Assembly: GCF_012163145.1 (NCBI RefSeq)
Contig: NZ_JAAVTX010000007.1
Span: forward strand, 186,001-250,000
DNA: 64,000 nucleotides
Source: Falsiroseomonas frigidaquae
GTDB taxonomy: Bacteria > Pseudomonadota > Alphaproteobacteria > Acetobacterales > Acetobacteraceae
Reading direction: 5' to 3'
Position numbers and translations under genes: made by a program. Under the pieces are notes generated by a model. The model was given only the letters and a program-made list of their open reading frames with translations. It searched no databases and had not been told where the DNA came from. Shown piece after piece: positions 42,326 through 52,024 of the stretch; the first letter of the stretch is position 1; each line of letters starts with the position of its first letter.

Positions 42326-43900
42326 ATGAAGCGTGGAAAATGGATGGGCCTGCTCGCGGCCGCGGCGTTGAGCCTGGCGCCCGGGCTGGCGGCAGCGCAA
42401 TCGACGCTCCGGGTCGTGCTGATCAACGACCTGGCGAGCCTGGACCCGGTGAATTCCACCGCCGCCTTCGTCCGCAACCATGGCTTCATGGTGTACGATC
42501 AGCTCTTCGCTCTCGACAGCCAGGGCGTGGCGCGGCCGCAGATGGTGCAGAGCCATGAGCCAAGCGCCGATGGCATGAGCCACCGCTTCACCCTGCGGGA
42601 AGGTCTCGCCTTCCATGATGGCACGCCGGTGCGCGCAGCGGACGCCGTCGCCTCGATTCGCCGCTGGTCGCAGCGCGACATCGTCGGCCGCGCGCTGGCC
42701 GCCGCCACCGCGGCGATGGAGGTGGTAGACGAGAAGACCTTCACCATCCGCCTGTCGCGCCCCTTCGCGCTGGTGACGGAAGCACTTGCCCGCCCGACGG
42801 CAAGCGCGCTGTTCGTCATGCCGGAACGCATCGCGCAGACGCCGGCGAGTACCGCGATCACGGAGGCCACCGGCAGCGGCCCCTTCATCTTCCAGCCCGG
42901 CGAATGGCAGGCCGGCAATCGCGCCGTTTACCTCCGCAACCCCGCCTATCGCCCACGGCCAGAGCCGGCGGACGGGCTGGCCGGCGGCAAGGTGGTGAAC
43001 ATCGACCGGCTGGAATGGGTGGCGATGCCGGACCCCGCCACGGCGGCCGCCGCGCTGCAGGCCGGCGAGATCGACTTCATCGAGCAGCCCTCGCCCGACC
43101 TGATCCCGGTGCTGGAGCGCAACCGCAACATCCGTACCTTCGCGCTGAACCCGGTGGGCTTCATGGTCTGGCTGCGGCTGAACCATACCCAGCCGCCCTT
43201 CGACAAGCCGGAGGCGCGCCAGGCGCTGCTGCACCTGGTCAACCAGCAGGACGTGCTGAACGCCGTCGGCGTGCGCGCCAGTGAGCAGGTGCCCTATTGC
43301 CCCGCCTACTTCTTCTGCAACACGCCGCTGCAGTCGGATGCCGGCGCCGAGGGCCTGCGCGCCGAGAACGCGGACCGCGCCCGCGCCCTGCTGCGGCAGG
43401 CGGGCTACAGCGGCCAGCGCGTGGTCTTCATGAACGCCGCCGACAGCCCGATCAACAACGCGGCCACGCTGACCATGGCCGCGGCCTTCCAGCGCGGCGG
43501 GCTCAACATGGACGTGCCGAGCATGGATTGGGCCACCGTCACCCAGCGCCGCAACCGGCGGGAGCCGGTGGAACAGGGCGGCTGGAACATGTTCGTCACG
43601 GTCGCCAATGTGCTGGACGGCCAGAACCCGCTGACCAACCTGTACCTCGCCAGCCCCTGCGAGGGCGGCCTGACCGGCTGGCCCTGCGATGCGGAGCTGG
43701 AGGCGCTGCGCCGGTCGTGGTGGGAGGAGAATGACGCGGCCAAGCGGCAGGAAATCCTGCACCGCGTCCACGCCCGGGCCTACCACGTGCTGCCCTACAT
43801 CAATGCCGGGCAGTTCCGCACGCTGGCGGCGCATCGCAGCAACGTCGAAGGCCTGCGCCCGACCACGGTGCCGGTGTTCTGGGGCGTGACGAAGCGGTAG
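42326..43900 (+). CDS. ABC transporter solute-binding protein, family 5
   Basis: A 524-residue periplasmic binding protein with signal peptide (WMGLLAAAALSLAPGLAAAQ). It is family 5 like the binding protein of the neighbouring operon but clearly different from it (for example LASLDPVNSTAAFVRNHGFMVYDQLF). It is divergently transcribed from the dpp-like operon, so both would share a control region of about 165 bases. It probably gives the same permease a second substrate. The start has AGGA 9 bases upstream. It ends at a hairpin inside the 3-prime end of hflX. Confidence 0.93.
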   Translation: MKRGKWMGLLAAAALSLAPGLAAAQSTLRVVLINDLASLDPVNSTAAFVRNHGFMVYDQLFALDSQGVARPQMVQSHEPSADGMSHRFTLREGLAFHDGTPVRAADAVASIRRWSQRDIVGRALAAATAAMEVVDEKTFTIRLSRPFALVTEALARPTASALFVMPERIAQTPASTAITEATGSGPFIFQPGEWQAGNRAVYLRNPAYRPRPEPADGLAGGKVVNIDRLEWVAMPDPATAAAALQAGEIDFIEQPSPDLIPVLERNRNIRTFALNPVGFMVWLRLNHTQPPFDKPEARQALLHLVNQQDVLNAVGVRASEQVPYCPAYFFCNTPLQSDAGAEGLRAENADRARALLRQAGYSGQRVVFMNAADSPINNAATLTMAAAFQRGGLNMDVPSMDWATVTQRRNRREPVEQGGWNMFVTVANVLDGQNPLTNLYLASPCEGGLTGWPCDAELEALRRSWWEENDAAKRQEILHRVHARAYHVLPYINAGQFRTLAAHRSNVEGLRPTTVPVFWGVTKR

Positions 43901-43903
43901 CCT

Positions 43904-45259
43904 CTACGACCCTGCGAGGCTCCGCTGGAGCCTCGCGATGGCGCCGGGCAGGCCACGGACCTTCAGGACGCGGCCAGTCTCGTCGTAGTCCTCGGACAGG
44001 ACGCGGGCGCTTTCATAAACCTCGCCGATGAGTCCCTGCTTCGCATAGGGCAGTCGCAGCACATCCTCCACCATCTGCTCCTCGAAGAAGCCGATGAGCG
44101 TTTCGCGCAGCGCCGCGACATCCTCCGGCGCATGGGCGGATAGCTGGATGGCGTCCGGGTGCTTCGCGAGCAGCGCCTCGCGCCCGGCCGCATCGACGCG
44201 GTCCATCTTGTTCAGCACCAGCCGCGACGGCACCACATCCGCACCGATCTCGCGCAGCACGCTGCGGCTGACCTCGAGCTGCGCCTCATAGGTCGGGTCG
44301 GAGGCATCGACCACGAACAGCAGCAGCGACGCCTCCAGCGCCTCCGCCAGCGTCGAGCGGAACGAAGCCACCAGATCATGCGGCAATTGCTTGATGAAGC
44401 CGACGGTATCGGAGACCAGCACGCGCGGCCGCGTCTCCGGCTGCAGGATGCGCACGGTGGTGTCCAGCGTGGCAAAGAGCTTGTCCTCCACCAGCACCTG
44501 GCTGCCGGTCAGCGCCCGCATCAGGGAGGATTTGCCCGCATTGGTGTAGCCGACCAGCGCCACCCGCAGCTGGTCCCGGCGGGCGGAGCGGCGGTTGTCG
44601 GCGTCCCGCTGCACCGACTCGAGCTGATCCTTCAACTCCGCGATGCGGTCGCGGATCTTGCGGCGGTCGAGGTCCAGCGTGGTCTCGCCCGCACCCGGCC
44701 CCTGCTGCCGCCCGCCGCCGCCCGAGGATTCCCGCAGCCGCGGCGCGACATATTTCAGCCGCGCCATCTCCACCTGGAGCTTTGCCTCCCGCGTATTCGC
44801 GTGGCGGTGGAAGATCTCGACGATCACGCCGGTGCGATCCAGCACCTGGGCGCCGGTGGCGCGTTCCAGATTGCGGATCTGGCTCGGCGAAAGCTCGTGG
44901 TCGACGATGACGAACTCGGGGCGGCGGGCGGGGGCTTTGGGCGCCTCCTCCGGCTCCTCGGCGGTGGCGGCCGCGCCTTCGAAGCGCTGCCGCGCCTTGG
45001 ATTTCGGCGGCGGCGCCATGGTACCGACCTCACCGCTGCCGCCGGTCAGCGCCGCCAGCTCCGCCAGCTTGCCGCTGCCGAGCAGGGACCCAGCGCCGGT
45101 GCCTTCGCGGCGCTGGGACACCTGGCCCACCACCTCATAACCCAGCGTCTTCACCAGCCGCCCGAGTTCCTCGAGGCTGGCGGCGTGGGCGATGTCATCC
45201 ACCTCCGGCGTCTGGATTCCGACGAGGACGGCACGCGGGGTGGGGGCTTTGGTCTCCAT
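43904..45259 (-). CDS. hflX: Ribosome-associated GTPase HflX
   Basis: A 451-residue GTPase that splits stalled or hibernating ribosomes. The HflX N-terminal domain spans about 1-215, with an alphaproteobacterial insertion rich in Pro/Ala (about 85-110), then a helical hairpin. The G domain includes G1 GYTNAGKSS, the G3 region VSDTVGFIKQLPHDLVASFRS and G4 NKMDRVD. It lies 33 bases after the arginine-deiminase-like gene on the same strand and is probably the last gene of the transporter operon. hflX usually follows hfq; that neighbour is absent. Confidence 0.95.
   Translation of the reverse strand: METKAPTPRAVLVGIQTPEVDDIAHAASLEELGRLVKTLGYEVVGQVSQRREGTGAGSLLGSGKLAELAALTGGSGEVGTMAPPPKSKARQRFEGAAATAEEPEEAPKAPARRPEFVIVDHELSPSQIRNLERATGAQVLDRTGVIVEIFHRHANTREAKLQVEMARLKYVAPRLRESSGGGGRQQGPGAGETTLDLDRRKIRDRIAELKDQLESVQRDADNRRSARRDQLRVALVGYTNAGKSSLMRALTGSQVLVEDKLFATLDTTVRILQPETRPRVLVSDTVGFIKQLPHDLVASFRSTLAEALEASLLLFVVDASDPTYEAQLEVSRSVLREIGADVVPSRLVLNKMDRVDAAGREALLAKHPDAIQLSAHAPEDVAALRETLIGFFEEQMVEDVLRLPYAKQGLIGEVYESARVLSEDYDETGRVLKVRGLPGAIARLQRSLAGS
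43914..43936. terminator. Bidirectional hairpin inside the 3-prime end of hflX
   Basis: GCGAGGCTCC (43914-43923), loop GCT, and GGAGCCTCGC (43927-43936) form a perfect 10-base stem. It starts 14 bases after the binding-protein stop and lies in the last codons of hflX, so the same bases serve as code and as terminator for the opposite gene. Confidence 0.55.
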
Positions 45260-45292
45260 CGGCGGGACCTAGCACGGATCCCGCCAAAAAGC

Positions 45293-46303
45293 TCAGAGCC
45301 GGTCGCGCACCAGCGGGCTGGTGGAGCAATGGATGCCGCCGCCGCCCAGGCCGACCTTGTCGTAATCGACCAGGCGGATGGAGATATTGGCCTTGTCCAG
45401 CGCTTCCTGCGTCCGCGTTCCGACCTTGTCGCTCATCAAGATGCGGCCAGGCCGGACCGCCAGGCAGTTGATGGTCCAGGACGGGTCCTCGTGGTTCACA
45501 TGGATCAGCTTCACGCCCTGGCGCTTCATCTCCTCCATGAAGACGAAGGGCAGCGTGGAGGGATTCACGATGGCGGTGTCGTGGTCGATCATCACGAAGG
45601 CGCCGTCGATATGCAGCCGGAAGCCCGGGATCTGCACGCGGATCAGCTTCGTGCCCTGCACCGCCAGAACCTCCTCCAGCTGCCGCGCGCCTTCCTCATT
45701 GACGCGGGAGGAGACGCCGACCACGGCGAGGTCGGGCCGGATATAGGCGAAGCTGCCGCCTTCCATCAGCCCGGTGCCGTGGATGGTGCGCAGGATCGGC
45801 ATGCCGAGCGCCGCCAGCGTCTCCGTCACCGGCGCTTCCTCCCCGCGCCGGATGCGCGGGCCCATGCGGGTGACGATGGCGCCGCCCTGGATGCCGATGC
45901 AGCTGTCCCGCGTGTAGATGGATTTGTGCCGGCCCGCTGCCGCGCGCTTCAGGTACACCACCTCGACGCCTTCCTCCCGCAGCGCCGCGGCCAGTGCATC
46001 ATGCTGTGCCTGCTGCTGTTCCAGCGTCGGCCGGGTGTCGCCGCGCCAATAGGCGCCGGTCCTCGGGTCGCCGAAGGCGTTCAGCTCCGGGATATGCGGC
46101 AGCGTGTCCACCACGCGCATTTCCTCGCCGGGGCGGTGCATCAGCACCAGGCGCAGCGTGCCGACATCGGAATTGCAGCCCCATTCGCGGCCCCAGGTGA
46201 AGGCCTGCTCGCCGGCGGTCTCGAATGCCGGCTCCGGCTCGCTGGCGAAGCGCTCGATCAGCATGTTGTAGCGGTGGTCGAACTCACTCATCGCACGCGT
46301 CAT
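45293..46303 (-). CDS. Arginine deiminase/amidinotransferase-family hydrolase
   Basis: A 336-residue protein of the guanidino-group-modifying fold. The catalytic Cys is in GGGGIHCSTSPLVRD near the C-terminus, the His-x-Asp in HIDGAFVMID, the substrate Asp/Arg region in SIYTRDSCIG, and the EGGS motif in LMEGGSFAYI. These fit arginine deiminase, dimethylarginine dimethylaminohydrolase or amidinotransferase; the exact type is not certain. It begins at 46303 with GAGGG 8 bases upstream and follows the permease gene. In a spermidine/putrescine-type transporter operon it suggests that the imported solute carries a guanidino group. Confidence 0.85.
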   Translation of the reverse strand: MTRAMSEFDHRYNMLIERFASEPEPAFETAGEQAFTWGREWGCNSDVGTLRLVLMHRPGEEMRVVDTLPHIPELNAFGDPRTGAYWRGDTRPTLEQQQAQHDALAAALREEGVEVVYLKRAAAGRHKSIYTRDSCIGIQGGAIVTRMGPRIRRGEEAPVTETLAALGMPILRTIHGTGLMEGGSFAYIRPDLAVVGVSSRVNEEGARQLEEVLAVQGTKLIRVQIPGFRLHIDGAFVMIDHDTAIVNPSTLPFVFMEEMKRQGVKLIHVNHEDPSWTINCLAVRPGRILMSDKVGTRTQEALDKANISIRLVDYDKVGLGGGGIHCSTSPLVRDRL

Positions 46304-46313
46304 GGTGTTTCCC

Positions 46314-47099
46314 TCATTCGGCCCGGCGTCTGCGAAGCGCCAGGTCCAGCAGCAGCAGCGCCGTGGTGAACACCACCAGCAGCACCGCCACCGCCGCCAT
46401 CGCCGGGTCCAGGTTCTCGTTGATGCCGTCCCAGATGCGGCGCGGCAGGGTGAAGACGTCGCGGGAGGCGATGAACAGCACGATCACCAGCTCATCCCAG
46501 CTGTGGATGAAGGCGAAGATGCCGCCCGAGAGGATGCCGGGCGTGATGCGCGGCAGGATCACCCAGCGCAGCGTCTGCATCAGGGACGCCCCCATGCCCC
46601 GCGCCGCCTGCTCCAGCCGCGGGTCGAAGGCGGCCAGCGCGGTGGAGACGGTGATGACGACATAGGGAATGCCGGTGACGCCGTGTGCGATCGCCACCCC
46701 CATGAAGCGGTCCAGGAGGTCCAGCCCGGCGAAGTAGCGATACAGGCCGATGGCATAGACGATGGACGGGATGATGATGGGCAGCAGCATCAGGGCCCGG
46801 ATCAGGTTGGTGGACCGCCGCGACAGCCGCCAGCAGCCAATGGCGCACAGCGTGCCCGCCAGCACCGCGATGCCCGTCGCCACGACCGCGATCAGGAAGG
46901 ATTGCCAGATGGAGCCGAGCCATTCGGGCGAATTCAGCACTGTTGCATAGTGCTGCAGCGACAGCGCCTCCTTCGGCAAGGACAGGAAGCGCTGGTCGGT
47001 CATCGAGACCGGGATGATGATGCTGATCGGCAGCAGCAGGTACATCGCCACCACCCAGGCGGAGCCGCGGGCGAACAGGCCGGGCTGGAAGGACATCAT
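46314..47099 (-). CDS. Spermidine/putrescine-type ABC permease (PotC-like)
   Basis: A 261-residue permease with six hydrophobic helices. It begins MMSFQPGLF and contains the EAA loop LEQAARGMGASLMQTLRWVILPRITPG. The ATG at 47099 overlaps the upstream permease stop (ATGA). With the PotB-like permease and PotA-like ATPase it forms an importer for polyamine-, iron- or amino-acid-derived solutes. It is followed by the arginine-deiminase-like gene after 10 bases. Confidence 0.93.
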   Translation of the reverse strand: MMSFQPGLFARGSAWVVAMYLLLPISIIIPVSMTDQRFLSLPKEALSLQHYATVLNSPEWLGSIWQSFLIAVVATGIAVLAGTLCAIGCWRLSRRSTNLIRALMLLPIIIPSIVYAIGLYRYFAGLDLLDRFMGVAIAHGVTGIPYVVITVSTALAAFDPRLEQAARGMGASLMQTLRWVILPRITPGILSGGIFAFIHSWDELVIVLFIASRDVFTLPRRIWDGINENLDPAMAAVAVLLVVFTTALLLLDLALRRRRAE

Positions 47100-47934
47100 G
47101 CGCCGCCGCCCCCGAACACGCGTTTCATGTCCACGAGGCGGGAGAAGATCGCCAACGTCACCAGGATGGCGACGACCAGCACCGTCGCCATCATGGTCCC
47201 CAGCCCCCAGCGCAGCAGGTCCAGGATCTGCAGCCCGATCCATTCCGCCACCATCAGCGTCTTGCCGCCGCCCAGCAGCGCCGGCGTGATGTAGAAGCCG
47301 AGCGTGAAGATGAAGACCAGCACGCCCGCCGCCAGCAGCCCCGGCAGCGACAACGGCAGGAAGATGCGGCCGAAGATGGTCAGGCGGTTGGCCCCCAGGC
47401 CACGCGCGGCGGCCAGCAGCCGCGGGTCGATCTCCCGCATGCTCGCCAGCATCGGCAGCACGGCATAGGGCACCATGTAGTGCACCATGCCCACGACGAT
47501 GCCGAATTCATTCCAGACCAGCGCGAGCGGTTCCGAGATCAGCCCGGTGCCGATCAGCGTCTCGTTCACCAGCCCCTGGCGGCGCAGCAGCGTCACCCAG
47601 GCGAAGGCACGCACCAGCACGGAGATCCAGAGCGGCACGAGCACCGCGAGAATCCACCAGCGCTGCGCGGAAGGGCTGGCCAGCGCGATGCGATAAGACA
47701 GCACATAGCCCAGCAGCAGCGACAGCGACGTGGTGATCACGCAGATCCGCAAGGTCGTGACGATGACGCGCTGCACGCTCTCACTGGTGAACAGCCGTTC
47801 GTAATTGCCGAGCCCCGGCGTCGGCTCGGTGAAGGAGATGGCCAGCACCTGCGCGATGGGCGCCACGTAGAAGGCCGTCATCAGCAGGAAGGCCGGCAGG
47901 ATCAGCAGCCACCAGCCCACATCCTGCCGGCGCA

Positions 47935-47938
<4 letters not shown>
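47096..47938 (-). CDS. Spermidine/putrescine-type ABC permease (PotB-like)
   Basis: A 280-residue permease with about six helices. The N-terminal segment WWLLILPAFLLMTAFYVAPIAQVLAISF is typical of this group, and the EAA loop is LLAAARGLGANRLTIFGRIFLPLSLPG. It overlaps both neighbours by 4 bases, giving strong translational coupling in the operon. Confidence 0.93.
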
Positions 47939-49040
<1,102 letters not shown>

Positions 49041-49041
<1 letters not shown>

Positions 49042-49811
49042 CAGGCGCGGTAATCCGGCTGCTCGCGGTCCAGTTTTCGCCGCAGCGCCTGCCAGGGCAG
49101 CCAGCCCTTGGTGGGCCCGGTGCTGAACTGCCTGCGCGTGCGTTCCACGGTGGCGTCGGAGGCGATCGCAAGCGGCGCGCCGGAAGATTGCGCAGCGATC
49201 TGGATGCGGCAGCTCTGTTCCAGGTACCACATCCAGTAGAAGGCCTCCGCCACCGTGTGTCCCACCGTCAGCAGGCCGTGGTTGCGGAGGATCATCGCGG
49301 GCTTGTCGCCGAGATCCTGCACCAGCCGTTCCCGCTCCGAGAGGTTGTCGTCATCCGCCACGCCTTCGTAGTCGTGGATCGCGACGCGGCCGATGAACTC
49401 CATCATCATCTGGTTCAGAGGCAGCAACCCGCCTTGCTGCGCCGCCACCGCCATGCCCGCCAGGGTGTGCGTGTGCATCACGCAATTCGCGTTGTCGCGG
49501 CCGCGATGCACGGCGGAATGGATGACGAAGCCCGCCGGGTTGACCGGCCAGCTGGTCTGCTGCCGCGGTTCGCCATCGGCATCGACCAGCACGAGGGATG
49601 ACGCCGTGATCTCCTCGAACAACAGGCCGTAGGGATTGACCAGGAAGCGATGCCCCTCGCCGGGAACCCGCACGGAAAGGTGCGTGAACACCAGGTCCGT
49701 CATCCCGTGCAGCGCGATCAGCCGATAGGCGGCGGCGAGGTCCTCGCGCAGTTCCTGCTCGGTCGGCACGTGGTCCGGGTCGGGCCGGACGGGCGGCGGC
49801 GGGAGTCCCAT
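49041..49811 (-). CDS. Class II aldolase/adducin-family protein
   Basis: A 256-residue protein with the class II aldolase fold. The zinc site includes His residues in MHTHTLAGM and the later RNHGLLTVG. LVFTHLSVRVPGEGHRFLVNPYGLLF is the conserved N-terminal part, shown here as motif. Enzymes in the family cleave or decarboxylate sugar phosphates and related acids; many in transporter operons are uncharacterised. Its stop joins the PotA-like start, and it follows the dehydrogenase gene without a gap. Confidence 0.9.
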
Positions 49812-50753
49812 TCAGTAGCCTCGCGCGTGGTCGTACAGGTTGGCAAGCGGGCGTCCGGCGGTGAAGTCCGCGATCGCCTCGGCGACATAGCTTGCACGTT
49901 CGCGGCGGCTCGGCAGGCTTGCGACATGCGGCGTGACGATGATCTTCGGATGCGTCCAGGCCGGATGGTCCGCGGCCAGCGGCTCCGTCGCGAACACGTC
50001 GAGCACGGCGCCGCCTAGCTGGCCGGACTCCAGCGCGGCGATGATATCCTCGATGTTCTGGTGGCTGCCGCGGCCGACATTCACCAGCCCGGCGCCCCGT
50101 GGCAGCTTCGCCAGCAGCGGCGCGGCGAGGATGCCGCGGGTTTCCGCCGTCGCCGGCAACAGGCAGACCAGGATCTTCGTTTCCGCCAGGAAGGCATCCA
50201 GTTCATCCGGCCCGGCGAAACAGGTTACGCCCGGCAGGTGCTTGCGCGTGCGCGACCAGCCGCGCACGGGAAAGCCGAGGCCCTGCAGCATCGCGCAGGC
50301 ACGGCTGCCCATGTTGCCGAGACCCATGATGCCGACTGGCGTCTCATGTGCCGTGCCTTCCGGCTCGACATAGGCCCATTTCGCGGCCGCCTGATTCAGC
50401 GCCATCTGCCGCGCATCCTTCAGCAGCGACAGCGCCGCCCAGCAGACGAATTCGCCCATGCGCTGCGTGGCGCCGCCGGGCGCCATCCGCATCAGCGGCA
50501 GATGCCGCGGCAGGGCCGGGTCGGCGGTGATGAGGTCCACGCCGGCGCCGCTGCCGAAGATCACCTTCAGATTGGGCAGTCCGGCGAGGCGTCCGGCATC
50601 CGGATCCCAGCACAGCACGAAATCCACCGTATCCGGCGCCACGGTCGGATCATCCCACCAGCGCACCTCCAGCCCCGGTGCGAATTCGGCGAAATGCCTC
50701 TGCCATTCCGGCATGGCAGCCTCGCCGCCGGATTTCACCAGGATCGTCGGCAT
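49812..50753 (-). CDS. D-isomer 2-hydroxyacid dehydrogenase (glyoxylate/hydroxypyruvate reductase A-like)
   Basis: A 313-residue NAD(P)-dependent enzyme. The Rossmann motif is GIMGLGNMGSRACAMLQGLGF, and the catalytic residues are Arg (in GAGLVNVGRGSHQ), Glu in VLDVFATEPLA and His in VTPHVASLP. The N-terminus MPTILVKSGGEAAMPEW and overall size match GhrA. The ATG at 50753 has AGGGA 5 bases upstream. It reduces 2-ketoacids such as glyoxylate or hydroxypyruvate; in this operon it may act on the product of the imported solute. Confidence 0.92.
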   Translation of the reverse strand: MPTILVKSGGEAAMPEWQRHFAEFAPGLEVRWWDDPTVAPDTVDFVLCWDPDAGRLAGLPNLKVIFGSGAGVDLITADPALPRHLPLMRMAPGGATQRMGEFVCWAALSLLKDARQMALNQAAAKWAYVEPEGTAHETPVGIMGLGNMGSRACAMLQGLGFPVRGWSRTRKHLPGVTCFAGPDELDAFLAETKILVCLLPATAETRGILAAPLLAKLPRGAGLVNVGRGSHQNIEDIIAALESGQLGGAVLDVFATEPLAADHPAWTHPKIIVTPHVASLPSRRERASYVAEAIADFTAGRPLANLYDHARGY

Positions 50754-50811
50754 GAAGTCCCTAATCAATCTGCGGGCGGCGCGGTCATGCCGCGCCGCAG
50801 CAAAAATGCCC

Positions 50812-51918
50812 TCAGCCGGTGACCATGTCGATATAGTCCGCGTTGGCCTGGGCATAATTCTGCCCCCACCAGCGGCCATCCTGCGGCACCTGCACCCGCG
50901 CATTGGCCGGCTCTGTCGGGTTGTACTTCTTGAATTCCTCCGGCACGAGCGCCGCGGCCTTCGGGTTGGTCGGGCCATTGCCCATGAGCTTCAGCAGATC
51001 CACCTGCCCCGCGGCGTTGTCCAGCATGGAGGCCAGCAGCTTCTGCGCCAGCGCGCCGCCGGGGTTGCCCTTCGGGCTGACGAAGATGCCGGGCTGCAGG
51101 ATGCCCTGGTTCCAGATGAACTTGAAGCGGCCGTTGCTTTCCGTCTCCAGCACCTTGGCGCGGGTGTGCCACAGCATGCCCATCACCGCCTCGCCGGTGC
51201 GGATGAACTGCTCGGATTCCGAACCGCTGGTCCAGAACACCAGGCTGCGCCGGATTTCACGCACGCGCGCCAGGCAGGCGCGAAGGTCGAGCGGATACAG
51301 GTTGTCCGGGCTCTTGCCGAGCGAAAGCTGCGCCACGTCCAGCGCGCCGGCGGCATCGCGACGCAGCAGGCGCGTGCCGGGGAATTTCTGCAGGTCCCAG
51401 AAATCCGCCCAGCCGGTCGGTGCCGTCTGGAACTTGCTGCTGTCATAGACCAGCACGTTGCTGAACGAATACGGCGCGGCGCCATGTTCCAGCGCGAAGG
51501 TCGGACCGATGACGTTGTTGCGGTCCACCACGTTGTAGTCGATGGGGTTCAGCAGGCCGCGCCCGCCCAGCAGGTAGGATGTGGTGGCGGAGCTGTCGCA
51601 GAGGTCCCAGGTCACGCGCCCGGATTCGACCATGGACCGGATGCGACCGGCGGAAGGCCCGGTGCTGTCCTGCACCACGGTCACGCCCGGGTTCGCATCG
51701 GCAAAGGGCTTGCCGTAGAAATTGCCGAAGCCCTGGTTGGCGATACCGCCCCAGTTCACCATCACAAGCTGCTGCGCCGCCTGGGCCCGCGCCGCATCTG
51801 GCAGCGCGCTCGCCGCGCCCAGCGCCGCGAGGCCGGCCATCAGCCCGCGCCGGCTCACTTCGCCACGGCGAAACTTCTCCAGCGCCAATTCGACGCAGTC
51901 CTGCTGGAAGGTTTGCAT
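50812..51918 (-). CDS. Spermidine/putrescine-type ABC solute-binding protein
   Basis: A 368-residue periplasmic protein. The N-terminus MQTFQQDCVELALEKFRRG is followed by a Tat-like signal (SRRGLMAGLAALGAASALPDAARAQ). The mature part includes LVMVNWGGIANQGFGNFYGKPF and WDLCDSSATTSYLL, features of the PotD-like family. ATG at 51918 has AAAGGGG upstream. It starts the operon and is divergent from the FAD oxidase gene, with 106 bases between that hold a short palindrome. Confidence 0.92.
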   Translation of the reverse strand: MQTFQQDCVELALEKFRRGEVSRRGLMAGLAALGAASALPDAARAQAAQQLVMVNWGGIANQGFGNFYGKPFADANPGVTVVQDSTGPSAGRIRSMVESGRVTWDLCDSSATTSYLLGGRGLLNPIDYNVVDRNNVIGPTFALEHGAAPYSFSNVLVYDSSKFQTAPTGWADFWDLQKFPGTRLLRRDAAGALDVAQLSLGKSPDNLYPLDLRACLARVREIRRSLVFWTSGSESEQFIRTGEAVMGMLWHTRAKVLETESNGRFKFIWNQGILQPGIFVSPKGNPGGALAQKLLASMLDNAAGQVDLLKLMGNGPTNPKAAALVPEEFKKYNPTEPANARVQVPQDGRWWGQNYAQANADYIDMVTG

Positions 51919-51961
51919 ACGAAATCCCCTTTTTGTTGAAGCCCCCGATTGGTCCCTTGAT

Positions 51962-51976
51962 CCGGAGCGTCTCCGG
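51962..51976. promoter_or_regulatory. Palindrome in the binding-protein/FAD-oxidase divergent gap
   Basis: CCGGAG (51962-51967), CGT, CTCCGG (51971-51976) form a perfect 6-base inverted repeat with a 3-base centre, about 45 bases from the binding-protein start and 50 from the oxidase start. It could be an operator acting on both operons, or chance in GC-rich DNA. Confidence 0.3.
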
Positions 51977-52024
51977 CAGGAACCTCGCCGGGAGCAAGTG
52001 AACAGCGGGACGCGCGCCACGGCA

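Noticed and set aside
51998-52024. GTG 27 bases upstream as the start of the FAD oxidase
   Set aside because: It has a GGGAG site only 3 bases away, which is too close, and the added residues have no family support; ATG at 52025 was kept with some doubt.
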